This document shows positions 25,261 through 33,519 of a stretch of DNA of 64,000 bases, one piece after another (the first letter of the stretch is position 1; every line of letters starts with the position of its first letter). Made by a program: the position numbers and the translations under genes. Origin of the DNA: Candidatus Omnitrophota bacterium (GTDB taxonomy: Bacteria; Hinthialibacterota; Hinthialibacteria; Hinthialibacterales; JAKPRU01); the NCBI GenBank assembly GCA_029570205.1, contig JAKQSI010000067.1:59141-123140 (forward strand), given 5' to 3'. A model generated the notes under the pieces. The model was given only the letters and a program-made list of their open reading frames with translations, did not search any database and had not been told where the DNA came from.

Positions 25261-25515
25261 TCAAAACACCAATCCGTGATTCGACATGTAAATATCGCCC
25301 TTCGACTGAAGACCGCCCGACATGTTGTAGCGGACGGTATACGCCGTCGGATGCGGGTAACTCCAGGCAGACTGGTCGATCTTGTCCGGACCCAGGCTGG
25401 TCATCGTGTAGAGCGTCCCCCTGGGCCGCCAGGCATCCCATGGGTCCTGCCGTCCGCCGTGGGGACCGGGCAGGTCATTCGTGCCATTGTCGTATTCGCT
25501 TACCTGTACATTCAT
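25261..25515 (-). pseudogene. C-terminal remnant of a type II secretion-like pseudopilin
   Basis: The 84-residue frame ends like the abundant prepilin-type proteins of PVC-group and related bacteria: DAWRPRGTLYTMTSLGPDK, then YNMSGGLQSKGDIYMSNH, matching the usual SxGPD ... YDxTNGTxSxGDIY tail. The hydrophobic prepilin N terminus (FTLIELL) is absent; instead the frame opens with an ATG overlapping the stop of the upstream gene (ATGA). So it is either a broken gene or the tail of one disrupted by the upstream insertion. The tail match is by memory of the family, hence moderate confidence. Confidence 0.5.
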
Positions 25516-26897
25516 TTCAGCCGAATCCGTACATATCGCATCGTACCGCCGACATCCCCGAACAGATCAAGCGTATCCGACGGCTTGCATCCGGCGCGTA
25601 CGGTTGCTGTAAAAAAGGCCTGAAGGGGGGTCTGCAATTTGACTACAATCGGTTCACCATGGCTTCCATCCGGAAAGATTTCTGTCAGGCGGTGTTCCGA
25701 AATAGACGTTCCTTCCGCATTCGTTCCATTAACATAGTAGAACGCATATAGCCGTCCATCTTTGGTAACATGAAATCGCCCGTCGCCCGTGCGTTCTCCG
25801 CCCAGGCCCTCACCGCCCTCAACCAGCGCGTTACGGACAATTACTTTGCCGTCGCGGATCAACGCATATTCAAGGGAGAATCGCTGTTTTTCATTCGGGA
25901 AGAATTTCTCGCGCAGGCGCTCATCGAGGGCGCGTTCGCTCCAGAGGACAAAGACATCGCCGTTATCGGAAATAGACATGTCCATCGGGGAGATCCCGCC
26001 GCAGGTTTTGTCGCGGGAGGAGATTTCGACCCAATCGTGAAACTTGCCGGTGGGAATGTCATCGCTCCAGCAATAGAAAAGCCGTCGGAAATCGTAATCC
26101 CATTTTTGCCCCGTGATTTGGAACTTGTATTCCCGCCAGGCATTGTACGGTTCAACAATGTCACTGACGCCGCAAAAGTAGACGGCACGGTTTTTCAGGG
26201 CGACGGCGGGATAGCAGGTTCGAATCGGCTGGGGTGTGTCATATTCCGCGCCGAACGGCCAGACCAGTTTCCCCTGTGCGGACCAGTTTCCGTCCCGATC
26301 CCGAAATGCCCACTCCGAGTGCGTGTAGCCGACATTCTGAAACAGGATCAGTTCTCCATTGTTCCCATCGGCTACAAAGCTGCGATAAGAGTGTTCGGCC
26401 AATGTCGGCTCCCCGTCCCATTTCGGCAGGAGGGTTTTATATCCCGCTTTCGGTTTTTTAGCGGAGAACTCCAGGATTTCGGGTCTCGATGGGCCGTTGT
26501 ACGTATCGGGTTCCGTGAGTGTCGGGTTAATCGAGAGGAACACGCGGCCGTCATAAAATGCAACCAGCGGGGAAGGCTCCCGTGTGCGGCCCTCGCCTTT
26601 GTATATCGGCTCCCATCCCTTGTCGGTGCGCCGGAACAGCATGGGGAGGCAGTTATTCAGCGGCGAGGCATCCGGAATTGTCTCTATACCGCTCGCGAAG
26701 ACGGTTTTACCGACGCGGACAATACTTGTATTGCCGTGACACCACATCGGATTCGCGCCGTTATTGGCCGGTTGATAGGAGTAAACTTCTTCCTCTACTT
26801 CGACGATGGGTGAGAGCGGCTTCGACTTTGCTCCATCGGAAAGTGAAGCGGACAGCATCACGGTGGAAACGATCAGGATCCTCACAGTAATACGCAT
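25512..26897 (-). CDS. Secreted protein of unknown function, probably beta-propeller
   Basis: The 461-residue product starts at an ATG after AGGAGG and has a signal peptide (RILIVSTVMLSASLSDGAKS). The body is rich in repeating strands with BNR/sialidase-like phrases (SFVADGNNGELILFQNVGY; DMSISDNGDVFVLWSE; HVTKDGRLYAFYYVNG), which suggests a propeller fold, but I do not recognise the family and see no sialidase arginine triad. It lies 18 bases after the 516-residue secreted protein gene and probably shares its operon. A periplasmic or extracellular role in handling polysaccharide is possible given the neighbouring glycosyltransferase and oxidoreductase; that is inference from context only. Confidence 0.7.
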   Translation of the reverse strand: MRITVRILIVSTVMLSASLSDGAKSKPLSPIVEVEEEVYSYQPANNGANPMWCHGNTSIVRVGKTVFASGIETIPDASPLNNCLPMLFRRTDKGWEPIYKGEGRTREPSPLVAFYDGRVFLSINPTLTEPDTYNGPSRPEILEFSAKKPKAGYKTLLPKWDGEPTLAEHSYRSFVADGNNGELILFQNVGYTHSEWAFRDRDGNWSAQGKLVWPFGAEYDTPQPIRTCYPAVALKNRAVYFCGVSDIVEPYNAWREYKFQITGQKWDYDFRRLFYCWSDDIPTGKFHDWVEISSRDKTCGGISPMDMSISDNGDVFVLWSERALDERLREKFFPNEKQRFSLEYALIRDGKVIVRNALVEGGEGLGGERTGDGRFHVTKDGRLYAFYYVNGTNAEGTSISEHRLTEIFPDGSHGEPIVVKLQTPLQAFFTATVRAGCKPSDTLDLFGDVGGTMRYVRIRLK

Positions 26898-26915
26898 GAA
26901 AATGCCTCCTGTATG

Positions 26916-28466
26916 TTATTCGATTCTTTCGCTCTCCGGAATATGAAGCAGCGTAATGGAATTGTGTTTAAAGAGAGACTTCTTTTTCTCCCCGATCGTG
27001 TATTCGTACTCAACGAACGCGCCGTTCCAGCAGATAAATAGTCGTTCGCCCCGATCATCCAGTCGAACGGAAAACGCGCCGCTGGGAGTGTAGCCGTATT
27101 GATCATAGTAATACGGAGTAAGAAAGGCGAGGATTTTTCTTTCGCCGGTTTGGGTGTCGTACTGGACCACCGGGGAACCGTCGTTATTGGCTTCGCCGTG
27201 CGCGCCGGGAGCATAGTAGATATATCGTCCCCCGGGACTCCGCTGCATGGAGGTCGTGTATCGTTCCTCACCGGGCCAGTTGATTCCGAGGTCTTTGATT
27301 TCCTCGGTTTCCGGGTTGAATGTGAACAATTCTCCTTCGTGGGTTGTTCCGTAGAACAACCCGTCCGGAGCCTTACTCTCGGTCACCGCTCTCATGGGGC
27401 TGACGGCGCCGCCTTTGTAGTCTCCCACTTGTTCGGTCGGGGGCATCTCGGCGTTCAGTAATCTGAACCGATTTTTCGAGGGATCGTATTCGATGAGGCG
27501 GCGCTTGGGATCGGACGGATGCTGGTTGCAGGTATAGACCTTGCCGGCGGCCTCATCGATCAGGAAGGTACGGTTGGACCAGACCATTCCCTCCGGCAGG
27601 TATCCGGCCCAGTTTACTTTCTGATAGTCGATATCCCAGGCGAGGAACTCGCAATAATAGCCGACGGCGTAGAGCATTCGCCGTTTTGTATCCACGCGAT
27701 GGCCCGGCCAGGAGGCCCGGAGCATCGGAACGCCGAAATCGCAAAACTCTTTTGTTTCGACGTTGTACGCCATGATATGCCCGCCGGTGTATCCGGTTGC
27801 AAAATCCTCCTCGTGTACGTCGGGATATTTTGACCAGTATGTGCAGAACCACAGGTATGGGCCATCCAGGAAATCCAGGTTGCCGTGGATTTTCCCTTCG
27901 GAGAACACATTCTCGGCGCGTCCCAGGGCATCGTTGATTTCCCGGGACAGACCGAACGAGAGCCTGGCAGGATCGTATTCCACGATATACAGGTGAGCAT
28001 TGTAGCTCCCGTTGTCCCCGATGGCGGTATAGAACTTTCCGTTTGGAGGATAGTAGGCGGATTGGCTCCAGCTTGCCCAGAATGCCCGGTGATGATCGTC
28101 CACCGGTTCGGGGAAAAATCGCGGCGTCGCCGGAATGACGCCGAATTCGACTTTCGGCGGAGTTTTGGCCATGGTGAAATACTTCCCCTCGAACGGCTTG
28201 ATGTGTTGGGGGGGGACAAGCATCTTCTTGTCCTGATCCACCACGACGCGCCCGGTATAGAGGAGATTTTCCTTGTCCAGTTTCTCGGCGGTTTTTTTCT
28301 CGGCGAGGGCCTCTTCGCTCAGATTCTCGGTGTCCGGCTCGGAGACATACCGGGAGGGGATATGTTTCGCCTTAGCATAGACCTCCGGTGCGGCGGTCCG
28401 GCCGGTCAAGACCGCAGGTCCGATCAGGCACAATGTCAACAGGAATGGGAAGATTCGCCTGGTCAT
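26916..28466 (-). CDS. Secreted beta-propeller-like protein
   Basis: The 516-residue product starts at the ATG at 28466 behind a strong GGAGG and carries a signal peptide (FPFLLTLCLIGPAVLTGRTA). From about residue 110 onward it shows repeated propeller-type blades with phrases such as GPYLWFCTYW, GHIMAYNVETKEFCDFG, GKVYTCNQHPSD, DGLFYGTTHEGELFTFNPET and GGRYIYYAPG. A charged N-terminal section rich in Glu/Lys precedes it. The protein at 58679-60655 has the same style (FxPxTxxxxxLG, GGxIxxYD) and may be a distant relative. No enzymatic motif is visible. First of a two-gene secreted-protein operon. Confidence 0.7.
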   Translation of the reverse strand: MTRRIFPFLLTLCLIGPAVLTGRTAAPEVYAKAKHIPSRYVSEPDTENLSEEALAEKKTAEKLDKENLLYTGRVVVDQDKKMLVPPQHIKPFEGKYFTMAKTPPKVEFGVIPATPRFFPEPVDDHHRAFWASWSQSAYYPPNGKFYTAIGDNGSYNAHLYIVEYDPARLSFGLSREINDALGRAENVFSEGKIHGNLDFLDGPYLWFCTYWSKYPDVHEEDFATGYTGGHIMAYNVETKEFCDFGVPMLRASWPGHRVDTKRRMLYAVGYYCEFLAWDIDYQKVNWAGYLPEGMVWSNRTFLIDEAAGKVYTCNQHPSDPKRRLIEYDPSKNRFRLLNAEMPPTEQVGDYKGGAVSPMRAVTESKAPDGLFYGTTHEGELFTFNPETEEIKDLGINWPGEERYTTSMQRSPGGRYIYYAPGAHGEANNDGSPVVQYDTQTGERKILAFLTPYYYDQYGYTPSGAFSVRLDDRGERLFICWNGAFVEYEYTIGEKKKSLFKHNSITLLHIPESERIE

Positions 28467-28710
28467 GGTCAACCTCCATGCGTTCCGTTTTGATGGATGC
28501 CCTTCGATTCCGACATTGTGCGGGCATCTTAGCATCTTTGACGCAAATGGTAATCCGTTCCAAGGCGCTGGGTTCGATGGAGCGCTGGGGTGTCTCAAGA
28601 CTCGCGGATTGTGAAACAGGGTTGTTTATCCTCTCCCCCAGGATCGGACAGATACAGAGGGGCGAGAGTGTCGGACGGGTCATCCCCCACCCAAGCTGCC
28701 CGTGCCGCCC

Positions 28711-29940
28711 TCACGCTTCTCCCTTGTGATTCCGGCGGGCACGGATTTGTTGCGCCTCCCACAGCTTATCGAGAATCCTCTCCAGCACAGCATAGCAAAA
28801 CACCTGCATTCCCGACAGAACCAGGACCGCACCCAGCGCGACACGGGTCCAATGTTCGTGTATCTGACGTTCGGCTATGTACTGAAATAATGGTTTCGTG
28901 TTAATCATCACACCCGCAAGAATACAAAAGATCGCGACAACCGCGAATTTGCCGGTTAAAAACCGCCTACCTTCCGGGCGATAGAAACCATGGATAAACG
29001 CCACTACACGGTTTGCCAATAATCCCACGCTGATCAGCATCAGCCCGCCCACGGCAAAGGTTATCACAGCCAGCAGGCGATAAATCCGATCCTCCGGGAC
29101 ATTTTGGAATTGCAGATAGTGCAACACCGGCCCCAACCCGTACGCCACGGCGAGAAGCAGCAAGAGCAGCCCCGCCGCCCCGAAACACTTGAGCGGTTGA
29201 TACAGTAAAGCAATCTCCCCGATGGTATAAAGGAATCGCGCGCCGTCTTTGATAACCGAAAGTTTCGATCTCCCCACACGCTCCTTGTAGCTCATCTCAA
29301 TTTCCTCGATCCGAAGTTCGGGATCGAAGATGGCCCGACAACTCATCGCCGGGGTAAAGTGCAATCCATCGGGAAGCGGATACAGCCTGTCCAGGGAATC
29401 CCGGCGGATCACCCGCATTCCACTGGCGGTGTCGCTGACCTTCGACCCCGCCAATACATTCAGAATTGTGCGAAAAATCCGGTTCCCGACTCGGCGGATG
29501 CGGGGCATTTCGGAATGCGGCCCCATGCGGGACCCGATACATACATCCGCTCCCGTCGAAAGGAGTTTCTGAATCATCGGGATGAATTGGAGCGGATCGC
29601 AGGTTCCATCCCCATCCAGAAAGGAAACCAGAGAGCCGCGAGCCTGCTCGAACCCGAACTTGATTGCCGCGCCGTAGCCCCGGTTCTGCGGAAACGCAAA
29701 TACCCGCAGTTCCGGCTCGAATTGGCGCGCAATTTCCTCCGTGCGGTCGGTGGAACCGTCCGAGATCAGAATTACCTCCACCGATCGGCAGGGGGTTTGC
29801 CGGCAGATCGGACCCCGGGCATCCAGGCAGCGCCGAATCGTGCTTCCGATTGCCTCTTCCTCATTGAAAGCGGGGATGATAATCGACAAAGTCGGCGCTT
29901 CACCCGTTGAAGGCTCGACGGGATGGGCGGTCTCGCTCAC
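28711..29940 (-). CDS. Family 2 glycosyltransferase with C-terminal membrane helices (DPM1-like)
   Basis: The 409-residue protein has a GT2 catalytic domain: LSIIIPAFNEEEAIG, ILISDGSTDRT, the NRGYGAAIKFGF segment and the metal-binding GDG in VSFLDGDGTCDP, with SDTASGMRVIRR and KERVGRSKLSVIKDG further on. Then come four or so transmembrane helices (from about 255), as in dolichol/undecaprenyl-phosphate mannose or glucose synthase relatives. It probably transfers a sugar to a polyprenyl phosphate or elongates a surface glycan; the sugar is unknown. It lies 32 bases after the Gfo/Idh/MocA gene on the same strand, so the two are likely co-transcribed. Confidence 0.88.
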   Translation of the reverse strand: MSETAHPVEPSTGEAPTLSIIIPAFNEEEAIGSTIRRCLDARGPICRQTPCRSVEVILISDGSTDRTEEIARQFEPELRVFAFPQNRGYGAAIKFGFEQARGSLVSFLDGDGTCDPLQFIPMIQKLLSTGADVCIGSRMGPHSEMPRIRRVGNRIFRTILNVLAGSKVSDTASGMRVIRRDSLDRLYPLPDGLHFTPAMSCRAIFDPELRIEEIEMSYKERVGRSKLSVIKDGARFLYTIGEIALLYQPLKCFGAAGLLLLLLAVAYGLGPVLHYLQFQNVPEDRIYRLLAVITFAVGGLMLISVGLLANRVVAFIHGFYRPEGRRFLTGKFAVVAIFCILAGVMINTKPLFQYIAERQIHEHWTRVALGAVLVLSGMQVFCYAVLERILDKLWEAQQIRARRNHKGEA

Positions 29941-29972
29941 CGCTGGCTCCTTTTACGATTCGACGATGGCTG

Positions 29973-31214
29973 TCAAGCCTCGCGGATTTCCCGTTTCTCG
30001 CGGTCGTAGATCATGGCTCGTCCGGTGACATAAGCCATGTCGGACAGGATCACCGCCACGCCGTGCTGGTAGCCCGCGTCGATATTGGCGTTCGGCTGTT
30101 TGCGGCTGCGAAGGCACTGAAGCCAATTCTCCATGTGATGCGGCATCTCCACGCCGGGAATCATGTACTTGTCCGGGATGCGATCCGGGTCCGGGGTTCC
30201 TTTTGTAGTTAAGAACGGCTCGCTCCAGTTCGTGCAGTCGATGGTTCCGCGTGTGCCGTAGAATCGGGTATAGCTGTTGCTTCCGTTGCCGATGCAAGTG
30301 GAATAACTCACGAGAAACCCTTCCGGGTATTCCAGAATGGTTTGCACATTATCGGGGCAGGTTCGCGCGTCTTTATAGAAATACTTCCCGCCCATTGTGA
30401 CCGCTTTAGACGGGAACACCCCTTCCGTAATATAGTGGACCAGGTCGATAAAATGGACCATCAATCCACCGATGGGACCGGAAGAAAAATCCCGATATCC
30501 ATACCAGGCAGTGCATTGATCCGCATCGAACGGTCGATATGGGCGATGCATCAGGAAGGCTTTCCAGTCGGTATCCGATTCCTTGATATTACGATATCGT
30601 TCCTGCCAATACGGGATCAGGCTGTTACGGACTTGTTCCACTTTGCAGACATTCCCGATATAGCCGCCCTGAACAATTCGCCGTACTGCGGTAAATGAGG
30701 GCCAGCTGCGCAGCTGGGTTCCCATCTGCACGATTCGCCCGCTTTCTTTCACTGTATCGTAAGTGTCGATCAATTCGGTGAGGTCCATGGCAATCGGTTT
30801 TTCCTGATAGACATCCTTGCCGGCCAGCACGGAAGCCTTGAGAATGGTGCAATGCTGGTGATCCGGGCTGGCCGAGATCACGGCGTCAATGTCTTTCAAG
30901 GCCAGAAGATCCTGATAGTGGATGAATTGCCGGGGTTCTTTGCCGAAGAGTTCTTTGACCTTCCCGACGGCCCGTTGCCGCGCCTCGTTCCAGGGATCGC
31001 ACACAGCGGTGATTTCCACATTCTCCTGCTCGCTGAACCGATACGCTTCCGGTATGAGCGCATTGCAGCCCCGTTCGCCGGTGCCGATCACGCCGATGGA
31101 GATGCGGTCGTTCGCGCCGGGGACACGCGCCATGGCTCTGCCCGCCTGAATCGCGGCCATCGCGCCCGCGGTTCGGCCCAGGAATTGACGGCGATTCCAA
31201 GTGTGTTCCGACAT
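29973..31214 (-). CDS. Gfo/Idh/MocA-family oxidoreductase with Tat-like leader
   Basis: The 413-residue protein opens with NRRQFLGRTAGAMAAIQAG, a twin-arginine-type leader, then a Rossmann fold (IGVIGTGERG), the family's ASPDHQH and the catalytic-region motif YQEKPIAMD, and a C-terminal alpha/beta domain ending with TGRAMIYDREKREI. Members are NAD(P)-dependent sugar or inositol dehydrogenases; Tat-exported forms that carry their cofactor are frequent in Planctomycetes and related bacteria and probably work on extracytoplasmic sugars. AAGGAG precedes the ATG at 31214. Substrate is unknown. It heads a pair with the GT2 gene. Confidence 0.9.
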   Translation of the reverse strand: MSEHTWNRRQFLGRTAGAMAAIQAGRAMARVPGANDRISIGVIGTGERGCNALIPEAYRFSEQENVEITAVCDPWNEARQRAVGKVKELFGKEPRQFIHYQDLLALKDIDAVISASPDHQHCTILKASVLAGKDVYQEKPIAMDLTELIDTYDTVKESGRIVQMGTQLRSWPSFTAVRRIVQGGYIGNVCKVEQVRNSLIPYWQERYRNIKESDTDWKAFLMHRPYRPFDADQCTAWYGYRDFSSGPIGGLMVHFIDLVHYITEGVFPSKAVTMGGKYFYKDARTCPDNVQTILEYPEGFLVSYSTCIGNGSNSYTRFYGTRGTIDCTNWSEPFLTTKGTPDPDRIPDKYMIPGVEMPHHMENWLQCLRSRKQPNANIDAGYQHGVAVILSDMAYVTGRAMIYDREKREIREA

Positions 31215-31281
31215 GATGTATTCTCCTTTGATTTATGATATCCAGTAAATGGGGGGCACAATCTTCCAGCCTGTGAATTAC

Positions 31282-31365
31282 CACCGGCAGGATGCCGGCG
31301 CCACCCATTTTCCCTCACTCTGACCCTTTCCGACCGACCATGGCGGGCACGGAAGCCTGCCCTAC
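31282..31365. repeat. Dispersed intergenic repeats (family C and short motif)
   Basis: CACCGGCAGGATGCCGGCG (31283-31301, then CCACCC) reappears, inverted, at 40747-40771 with two or three changes. At 31345-31365 gggcacggaagcctgccctac is a variant of the motif at 404 and 18661. Both kinds lie only between genes. The stretch ends at the 3' end of the small membrane protein gene. Confidence 0.55.
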
Positions 31366-31601
31366 TGTTTGTTTCGGTGTTCATGAATCCGTTCTTTGAT
31401 CCGGTTATACCATCTCCGAATAAAAGGGACATCCACCGAAAGCAACGCCAGGCCCGGCAATCCCAATATCCAACCCTGAAAAATCGGTATCAATCCGCCG
31501 ATCAACCCCAGGAGGACCAGAATCACACCCAAGGTAATTCGAAGGACTCTCAGTGCGGCCTTCCCGGCAGATTGAAAACGGCGATTGTCAAAGTAAAACA
31601 T
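31362..31601 (-). CDS. Small PGPGW/DUF454-like membrane protein
   Basis: A 79-residue protein with two hydrophobic segments (TLGVILVLLGLIGGLIPI and GLPGLALLSVDVPF) joined by FQGWILGLPGLALLS, and a basic tail (RRWYNRIKERIHEHRNKQ). The GWILGLPGLALL stretch resembles the putative PGPGW membrane family. Function of this family is unknown. No clear Shine-Dalgarno sequence near the ATG at 31601. It is divergent from the coiled-coil protein at 31726. Confidence 0.65.
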   Translation of the reverse strand: MFYFDNRRFQSAGKAALRVLRITLGVILVLLGLIGGLIPIFQGWILGLPGLALLSVDVPFIRRWYNRIKERIHEHRNKQ

Positions 31602-31725
31602 GGCTTACATGCTAATCCTCTCTTCACGCGGAACCAAGGCAGGTGGCCCTCTGTCGGAACGGTTTGTCCTTTCGAAGACCGCACGGGTCGTGTATCCTTG
31701 GAGACACACCGGAGCGAACACGACG

Positions 31726-32193
31726 ATGGAATGGGTGATTTGCGGCGGATTGACCGTGCTGGATGCGGTGCTGCTGTGGTGGATTTTCGCGCTGCGGCGC
31801 GAAATTCGGCAGATCCGCGAAATAGCCGAAAGCCGCCACCCAGAAAATGCCCTCAGCGAAGAAGACCTTCGGGCGTTACAGAAATCCCTCACCACGCTGG
31901 TCGAAACCCTTGAATCGTACACCGAGGAACATCTGGGGGAAATGCGGAAACAGGTGGAATCCATGCGGGAATTGGCAAAGGAGATTCTTCGGATGCGTGA
32001 AACCGCTCCCGTGTCCAACGAACCGGGATCCTCACGAAGTGTCCGTATTCGTCCGGATACCTCGTTGATTGAACATCGCGAAAAGGAGAGAATCATCGCA
32101 CTGCATCGCCAGGGAAAAAGTGTCCAGGAAATTTCCCGGGCGCTTCAGGTCACCGCAGGCGAGGTAGAACTGGTGATCCGGCTGTCATCATGA
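31726..32193 (+). CDS. Membrane-anchored coiled-coil protein with C-terminal helix-turn-helix-like tail
   Basis: The 155-residue protein starts with a transmembrane helix (WVICGGLTVLDAVLLWWIFAL), followed by a long charged coiled coil (REIRQIREIAESR to EILRMRE) and a C-terminal segment REKERIIALHRQGKSVQEISRALQVTAGEVELVIRL, which reads like a helix-turn-helix of the DUF6115/IS-like kind. A cytoplasmic DNA- or protein-binding tail tethered to the membrane is therefore possible. The chosen ATG fits the topology; the frame is open 42 codons upstream but that part looks non-coding. It overlaps purB by ATGA, so translation is coupled. Confidence 0.65.
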   Translation: MEWVICGGLTVLDAVLLWWIFALRREIRQIREIAESRHPENALSEEDLRALQKSLTTLVETLESYTEEHLGEMRKQVESMRELAKEILRMRETAPVSNEPGSSRSVRIRPDTSLIEHREKERIIALHRQGKSVQEISRALQVTAGEVELVIRLSS

Positions 32194-33485
32194 TTGAACG
32201 ATACACCCGCCCTCAGATGGGGGCCATCTGGAGCGAGGAAAACAAGTACCGTACCTGGCTGCGGGTCGAAATTGCGGCCTGCCGCGCGATGTGCCGACTG
32301 GGAAAGGTCCCTCCGGACGCGCTCCGGGAGATTGAAGAAAAAGCCGATTTCGACATCCCTCGTATCCGCGAGCTGGAAAAAACCCTGGACCACGAAACCA
32401 TCGCGTTTCTCACAGCGGTGGGAGAGAAGGTGGGCCCGGCGTCGCGGTTCATTCATTTGGGATTAACCTCTTCCGACAAGTTGGATACGGCGGGCGCTCT
32501 CCAGCTGGTGCAGTCGCTCGATCTTATTGCGGAGGACCTTCAGAAACTCCGGCAGGCGGTCGGCGGGCGGGCGGTGCAGCACAAACATACCGTGATGATC
32601 GGCAGAACCCACGGCGTACATGCGGAACCGATCACATTCGGCCTGAAACTGGCGATCTGGTATGACGAGCTGAGACGGCATGTCATTCGTCTCGGGAATG
32701 TTCGCAGGAACATTGGGGTGGGTAAGATTTCCGGCGCAGTCGGTACGTATTCCCACGTGCAGCCGGAAGTGGAGTACATGGTGTGTAAGGATCTCGGCCT
32801 GGAACCGGCCCCCGTGTCCAACCAGATCATTCAGAGAGACCGTCATGCGGAGTATCTCAACGCTCTCGCGCTGCTCGGCTGCACATTGGAAAAGATGGCG
32901 TTCGAAATTCGGGGGCTGCAAAAGACCGAGGTTCACGAGGTGGAGGAACCGTTCCCGAAAGGGCAGAAGGGGTCCTCCTCCATGCCGCACAAGAAGAATC
33001 CCAATCTCTCCGAGCGAATTACCGGCCTGGCGCGTCTGCTGCGCGGCTATGCCCAGGTCGGCATGGAAAACGTGGCGCTATGGCACGAGCGAGATATTTC
33101 GCATTCCTCCAATGAGCGAGTCACCCTGGCAGATGCCTCCATTCTGGTCGATTACCTGCTTGACCGCATGACCTGGATTATTACCGACATGCGTGTTTTC
33201 CCGGAGCGCATGAAGAAGAATCTGGACCTGACCGGCGGCCTCATTTTCTCCCAGAAAGTTCTGCTTGCCCTCACCCAAGCCGGAATGTCACGCGAAGAGG
33301 CGTATGCCATTGTCCAGGAGAGTTCCATGAGAGTCTGGGAGGAAGGCGGCCATCTGCGCGATCTGCTGAAAGATCATCCGAAGGTCAAAGAAGTTCTCAG
33401 CGAAAAACAGCTGGAGGAATGCTTTGGTCTGGGGAATCTGCTGGAGATGGTCGATCTCATTTTTGAGCGGATTGGGTTGGTGTGA
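32190..33485 (+). CDS. purB: Adenylosuccinate lyase
   Basis: Fumarase/aspartase-superfamily enzyme that acts twice in purine synthesis, releasing fumarate from SAICAR and from adenylosuccinate. The 431-residue product has normal length, the signature loop GSSSMPHKKNP (about 262-272), TSSDKLDTA near residue 92 and the IGRTHGVHAEP segment with the catalytic His. The start overlaps the stop of the preceding membrane protein gene by four bases. It converges with uvrC, whose stop is 34 bases away. No anomalies. Confidence 0.96.
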   Translation: MIERYTRPQMGAIWSEENKYRTWLRVEIAACRAMCRLGKVPPDALREIEEKADFDIPRIRELEKTLDHETIAFLTAVGEKVGPASRFIHLGLTSSDKLDTAGALQLVQSLDLIAEDLQKLRQAVGGRAVQHKHTVMIGRTHGVHAEPITFGLKLAIWYDELRRHVIRLGNVRRNIGVGKISGAVGTYSHVQPEVEYMVCKDLGLEPAPVSNQIIQRDRHAEYLNALALLGCTLEKMAFEIRGLQKTEVHEVEEPFPKGQKGSSSMPHKKNPNLSERITGLARLLRGYAQVGMENVALWHERDISHSSNERVTLADASILVDYLLDRMTWIITDMRVFPERMKKNLDLTGGLIFSQKVLLALTQAGMSREEAYAIVQESSMRVWEEGGHLRDLLKDHPKVKEVLSEKQLEECFGLGNLLEMVDLIFERIGLV

Positions 33486-33519
33486 AGAGAGGGAGAGGTG
33501 GACGGAGCAGACCGGAGAT

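Noticed and set aside
25770..26813. 347-codon plus-strand frame opposite the 461-residue secreted protein
   Set aside because: Antisense to a gene with signal peptide and strong ribosome binding site; no domain recognised.
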